A stretch of 19,337 nucleotides of DNA from CAZXYS01 sp964645005 (lineage in GTDB: Bacteria; Bacteroidota; Ignavibacteria; Kapaibacteriales; UBA2268): positions 1 to 19,337 of the forward strand of contig CAZXYS010000057.1 of the NCBI GenBank assembly GCA_964645005.1, read 5' to 3'. Position numbers and translations under genes: made by a program. The notes under the pieces were generated by a model, which had not been told where the DNA came from, ran no database searches, and saw nothing but the letters and a program-made list of their open reading frames with translations. Position 1 is the first letter of the stretch; every line of letters starts with the position of its first letter. Positions 15,738-19,337 of this stretch are shown piece by piece.

Positions 15738-16032
15738 TAATGGAAAAACATCTTAAAATAAAATATTATCCAAGAAAAAATTATGGCTGTCCCGTAAATG
15801 GGCAAATAGAGTCAGAGTTGGATTACGTCATGTGTCATTTTTTTAACAGACCAGAGGTCTGTCTCTACCTTTATAAAGGGTAATCCAGCTTTGGCGGTGC
15901 AGAGTTCAAGGATAAACAAAATGACTTATAAGACAACTCAAAGTGAACAAATTTTAAAATAGTTTGTAACTTTTTCTGTATATCAAGTGTTATTTAATTT
16001 TAGTAATTTCATAAAAAAAGACGAGAAGAAAA
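15738..16032 (+). other. Gap between rsmI and tmk
   Basis: A 295-bp gap with no coding potential that I can support. It holds the foldable element at 15811-15895. Near 15785 is GGCTGTCCCGTAAATGGGCA, which resembles a degenerate copy of the terminator hairpin at 19247-19267 (GGCTGTTCCACGTAAGTGGCA). The rest is plain AT-rich sequence. Confidence 0.5.
15811..15895 (+). repeat. 85-nt foldable element with nested inverted repeats
   Basis: The outer arms (15811-15826 and 15880-15895) form 16 consecutive pairs in + strand RNA: 13 Watson-Crick and 3 G-U. An inner perfect palindrome, ACAGACC-AGA-GGTCTGT (15846-15862), adds a second stem. In a minus strand transcript the three G-U pairs become A-C mismatches, so the fold favours + strand RNA. 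It could be a MITE/REP-like insertion, a structured 3' element of rsmI mRNA, a leader element of tmk, or a small RNA. Confidence 0.55.
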
Positions 16033-16641
16033 TTGTTTTTAACTTTTGAAGGCATCGACGGGTCAGGGAAATCAACTCAACTTGAGTTGTTGAAAAAATA
16101 TTTCATTCAACGCGGGGAGGAAGTTCTCAGCTTGAGAGAACCCGGTGGAACACCTTTATCTGAAAGAATCCGCGAAGTTTTACTTAATTCCGAAGACAAT
16201 ATAAATCCAATTGCGGAATTGATGCTCTTTGAAGCTGCGAGGGCAGATCTTGTGGAAAAGGTTATCACGCCTGCTTTGAAAGAAGGTAAGATCGTGATTT
16301 GCGACAGGTTTTATGATTCTACTACTGCCTATCAGGGATACGGCAGACAATTACCTCTGGAAGATGTTATCAAAATTAACAAACTGGCAACTAAAGGACT
16401 TACACCGGATTTAACCATTTATCTGGAAGTGTCACTTAAATTGGCTAAAGAAAGGGGCTTCGACGGGAATGTTGATAGAATGGAATCTTCCGGTGATGAA
16501 TTTTATAAGAGGGTGCTTGAGGGATTTTCAGAAATCGCTGATAGTGAGCCCGAAAGGGTTATTAAAATAAAATCGAACAAAAATATAGAATCGACACATA
16601 AATTGATTATAAATAAGATTGAAAATATTGTTAATAAATGA
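16033..16641 (+). CDS. tmk: Thymidylate kinase
   Basis: Tmk phosphorylates dTMP to dTDP with ATP, an essential step in dTTP synthesis. The 202-residue length is normal. Motifs: P-loop GIDGSGKST (7-15), EPGGT (36-40), LFEAAR (65-70), DRFYDST (91-97), YQG (100-102), and a LID-type region around RGFDGNVDRME (141-151). The start is TTG at 16033: the frame is closed by a TAA at 16012-16014 with no ATG between, and the protein begins FLTFEGIDG directly as Tmk normally does. GAGAAGAA just upstream can serve as ribosome binding site. The secreted protease gene follows 49 bp downstream on the same strand. Confidence 0.96.
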   Translation: MFLTFEGIDGSGKSTQLELLKKYFIQRGEEVLSLREPGGTPLSERIREVLLNSEDNINPIAELMLFEAARADLVEKVITPALKEGKIVICDRFYDSTTAYQGYGRQLPLEDVIKINKLATKGLTPDLTIYLEVSLKLAKERGFDGNVDRMESSGDEFYKRVLEGFSEIADSEPERVIKIKSNKNIESTHKLIINKIENIVNK

Positions 16642-16690
16642 ACTTCTATAATAAATGGGTTTAATAAAATTTAAATTCTGAAAGGCTATC

Positions 16691-19213
16691 ATGAGAGTAC
16701 TTAAATTAATATTTGGAATTATCCTGTTCGGTTTGACAACCGGCAGCTTAATGGCTGATACTGGAATATCGTTCCGGACTGACGAACTTTTTAAAACGGA
16801 TATAAATAAAACGAAAAAAGCTGCCGCCACACTTGCTATTCAACCGCTGGGATTTGAAATGGACAATTCCAAAGCTAAGGAAATATTTCTTGGAGCGTAT
16901 TCTCAATTCACTTTAACGGATTTTCCTGTATCCGAAACAATGAAATCCGATGTGAATTTTGAAACAGCCCGTTCTATTATTGACGCTAATACACGCTGGA
17001 TGCGCGGCACTTCCTATGGAATTGTTCCAACAGAAGGACCGGCTCTGGTTTCATATAAAGGTAAGATAGCCGGTGAAGAAAATTCCAATGTATATTTGAA
17101 TTATTCCGATGGAAAGCTCTACGGTTTCATACAGCATGAAGATGGCGAACAATATACCATTACGCCGGTGAATGATGACAAAGATAATTTTCATCTTTTG
17201 TCAAATTCGATGAATGAATTTGCTGACAACTCTCTCTCGAAATACACCTGTGGAACCCAGCCTCCGGAAGGTGATTTCGAAGAGTTGAAGAAAGATAATT
17301 ATTCCGGCGATGAGATACAGGGCACTAAGCTCCTGCAGGCGGATATCGCCATAGAAGCTGAGTATAAGTACTACCAGCGGCTTGGCGAGGATTATGACAG
17401 AGCCGCGCTTTATATTTCGAATGTTATGGCTCTGGCTTCGAGAATTTACGAAGAAAATATCAATGTAACTCTTTATATACCTTATGTTTTGATATGGGAA
17501 GAGCCGGACAACGATCCGTATTATCCCAATAGCAGGCTCTATTTGAACGAGAAGTTAGGAATTATGAACAATGTCTGGGTGCAGCGTGATGTAGACAAGA
17601 CACTAGGTGTCTTATTTGCGGATCTGCAGAGTCAGCCAGCAGACTCCAGAGTTGCCGGCATTTCTCATGGTGGTTATCCTAAATATGGCAGCTTATGCGA
17701 TGATGATAAAGGTTATTGCGTATTAGGTATTCGCGGCAGCTACGACTATCCTACAATAAGATATACATGGGACGTCAATGTTGCCTGCCACGAAATGGGT
17801 CACAACTTTTCAGCTCCCCACACTCATAGCTGCTGGTATTTTGATACTCCTATAGATACCTGCGTAACCCAGGAATACAATGGTGTTGGCGATGCATGTA
17901 TCAAAAATGGTCCGCCTATCCCGCGCCCCGGTACTATCATGAGCTATTGCCATACGACTAACTCGTCGCATTCCGTACAATTGTTTTTTCATGAAAAGAT
18001 GAAACCTTTGATGAGAATTGCTTCCGACAGGGCTAATTGTATGAAAGAACCCAAAGATCCTATCGTTAAACTTCTGAATCCTCTCGGTGACAGCCTGTAT
18101 GGTTCGGGCTCGGTTGTTGATATTCGCTGGACTTCTTCGGGTGTTAATTATGTCCATCTGAGGTATTCCACCGACAATGGTTTGAACTGGAGAAGGATAT
18201 TTTTCAATGTGAAAGCGGCTGACTCTATCTACAAGTGGGAACTTCCAAATATTAATGCAGAGAAAGTCCTCGTCAAAATCGAAGATGTGAGCAATTCCGA
18301 CGTCTCGGATCAGAGTGTCTCCCATTTTTCAATTATGCAGCCGCAGATAACTATTCAGACGCCGCTGGAGAATAAGGAATTGGGTCAGAGAGAGATCCAT
18401 GAACTATACTGGAATAAAACTCTCGTCGAAACTGTGTATATTATTTTCTCTTCGGACGGCGGGCAAACATGGGATACGTTAGCCCAGAATGTCGATGCTT
18501 CTTCCTATGAATGGAAGATTCCGGAAATCGAAGCTGAAAACTGTATTATTAAAGTGATTTCCGAGCAGAATAATACAGTAGTCGCCGAAACAAGGAATTT
18601 CTCAATCGGCGAGCCCTCGGCTGTCCTGATCTATCCGAATGGCGGGGAAACCCTGTGCATCGGCGAAAGATATGATATTAAGTGGGAAACCAGCTACCTC
18701 CAAAAATTCTGGCTTAAATATTCGCTCGATAACGGTGAAAATTGGAAGAAAGTCTTCTTCCTTGCCATTGACGGGGAGAAAAACTCATTCGACTGGGCGA
18801 TCAAACATGACGAAACTGAAGAAGCCCTTATCAGGCTCGAATCCTACTACGACGACGGCGTCGTGCTCGACCAGAGCGAGAGTGCCTTCAAAATTGACTC
18901 GTGCTTGACGGATGTAGCGGAGTTTAACGGGAATGCGGATAATCCTTTGAGAATTAAGGAGATTATCCCTAATCCCGTGAATTCGAATGCGCAGATAAAT
19001 CTTAGCTATGGCTTATCGTCGGCTCATCCCATCGAGCTTATCGTGATGGATCAGATCGGCAATAAGGTTATCAGCAGGAAAGTTGAGCATCCGGCTGCGT
19101 CGGGTGATATGGCCTTAGAGCTCGATCTGTCAAATGTTTCGCAGGGGTATTACTTTCTGATAATAAGAAGCGGCGGCTATCAGGCTGCAGCGCCGCTGCA
19201 GGTTATCCGATAA
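16691..19213 (+). CDS. Secreted metzincin-type (reprolysin-like) metalloprotease with T9SS sorting tail
   Basis: An 840-residue zinc protease. AAAGG precedes the ATG, and MRVLKLIFGIILFGLTTGSL is the signal peptide. Residues about 25-200 look like a pro-region. The catalytic domain (about 215-450) has HEMGHNFSAPH (367-377; His367, Glu368, His371, His377) and the Met-turn IMSYC (Met417), as in M12B/reprolysin-like metzincins. Several Cys around 390-450 may form disulfides. The zinc motif has Ser374 where the family normally has Gly. Three Ig-like repeats follow (about 457-547, 551-640, 642-735), with patterns such as YSTDNGLNW, FSSDGGQTW and YSLDNGENW. The tail from about 755 (IPNPVNSNAQINLSYG, ending PLQVIR) is a T9SS type A sorting domain. 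Extracellular proteolysis is inferred. Confidence 0.9.
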   Translation: MRVLKLIFGIILFGLTTGSLMADTGISFRTDELFKTDINKTKKAAATLAIQPLGFEMDNSKAKEIFLGAYSQFTLTDFPVSETMKSDVNFETARSIIDANTRWMRGTSYGIVPTEGPALVSYKGKIAGEENSNVYLNYSDGKLYGFIQHEDGEQYTITPVNDDKDNFHLLSNSMNEFADNSLSKYTCGTQPPEGDFEELKKDNYSGDEIQGTKLLQADIAIEAEYKYYQRLGEDYDRAALYISNVMALASRIYEENINVTLYIPYVLIWEEPDNDPYYPNSRLYLNEKLGIMNNVWVQRDVDKTLGVLFADLQSQPADSRVAGISHGGYPKYGSLCDDDKGYCVLGIRGSYDYPTIRYTWDVNVACHEMGHNFSAPHTHSCWYFDTPIDTCVTQEYNGVGDACIKNGPPIPRPGTIMSYCHTTNSSHSVQLFFHEKMKPLMRIASDRANCMKEPKDPIVKLLNPLGDSLYGSGSVVDIRWTSSGVNYVHLRYSTDNGLNWRRIFFNVKAADSIYKWELPNINAEKVLVKIEDVSNSDVSDQSVSHFSIMQPQITIQTPLENKELGQREIHELYWNKTLVETVYIIFSSDGGQTWDTLAQNVDASSYEWKIPEIEAENCIIKVISEQNNTVVAETRNFSIGEPSAVLIYPNGGETLCIGERYDIKWETSYLQKFWLKYSLDNGENWKKVFFLAIDGEKNSFDWAIKHDETEEALIRLESYYDDGVVLDQSESAFKIDSCLTDVAEFNGNADNPLRIKEIIPNPVNSNAQINLSYGLSSAHPIELIVMDQIGNKVISRKVEHPAASGDMALELDLSNVSQGYYFLIIRSGGYQAAAPLQVIR

Positions 19214-19244
19214 ATAAAGATTTTCTTTTTACACCTCAACATAT

Positions 19245-19277
19245 AAGGCTGTTCCACGTAAGTGGCAGCCTTTTTTT
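19245..19277 (+). terminator. Intrinsic terminator of the metalloprotease gene
   Basis: AAGGCTG pairs with CAGCCTT, a TT bulge interrupts, then CCAC pairs with GTGG around GTAA. Seven T follow (19271-19277). Confidence 0.85.
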
Positions 19278-19298
19278 GCTGTTTTTTCTTGACTTTGA

Positions 19299-19317
19299 CA
19301 CTTAAATTAAGTAAGTG
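19299..19317. repeat. Inverted repeat CACTTA-7-TAAGTG at the window end
   Basis: Six-base arms 7 nt apart, overlapping a TTGACA (19295-19300). It could be an operator or promoter part of a gene beyond the window, but it is short and may be chance. Confidence 0.25.
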
Positions 19318-19337
19318 ATTGATATATAAGGGACTCC

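Overview
The window looks like chromosomal DNA from an uncultured, fairly AT-rich bacterium of the Bacteroidota/FCB superphylum. A basal lineage of the Kapabacteria/Ignavibacteria/Chlorobi kind fits better than classical Bacteroidia. Three secreted proteins carry type IX secretion (T9SS) type A sorting modules. One of them combines an IgGFc-binding-like N-terminus with choice-of-anchor/ASH-like repeats. Several TAnnTTTG '-7' promoter boxes of Bacteroidota type lie upstream of genes. Purine-rich ribosome binding sites are also present, which are uncommon in classical Bacteroidia. The lineage is an inference; there is no rRNA or tRNA in the window.

Layout. 1-1451: a secreted protein with an internal sorting-like module, followed in the same frame, after a single TAA, by a small AT-rich ORF that resembles its C-terminal part. 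1569-7594 (+): dprA, a solitary HTH (XRE/ImmA-type) domain protein, a trans-prenyl diphosphate synthase, and a large AddB-like PD-(D/E)XK nuclease 3 nt after it. 7595-8640: a 1-kb stretch without an intact gene. It holds a hairpin, a GCTGGCT-type short repeat, two diverged copies of a repeat of about 125 bp, a 19-bp perfect palindrome, and the frameshifted C-terminal remnant of an IS5-like transposase. 8641-9708 (-): a CNNM/CBS membrane protein. 9897-10277 (+): rplS with a good Bacteroidota-type promoter, ending in a terminator that faces the terminator of the next gene. 10397-14668 (-): a secreted multi-domain protein of about 1,423 residues. 15009-16641 (+): rsmI and tmk, both starting at TTG, separated by a 295-bp gap that holds an 85-nt strongly foldable element. 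16691-19213 (+): a secreted metzincin-type metalloprotease with Ig-like repeats and a T9SS tail, followed by a terminator.

Functionally this is a mix of housekeeping genes (dprA, prenyl synthase, addB-like, rplS, rsmI, tmk) and surface or secreted proteins probably exported by Sec and then the T9SS. I see no defence island, prophage, CRISPR array or biosynthetic cluster. The less explained material is intergenic: the diverged repeat pair (7724-8143) and the + strand-biased foldable element (15811-15895).
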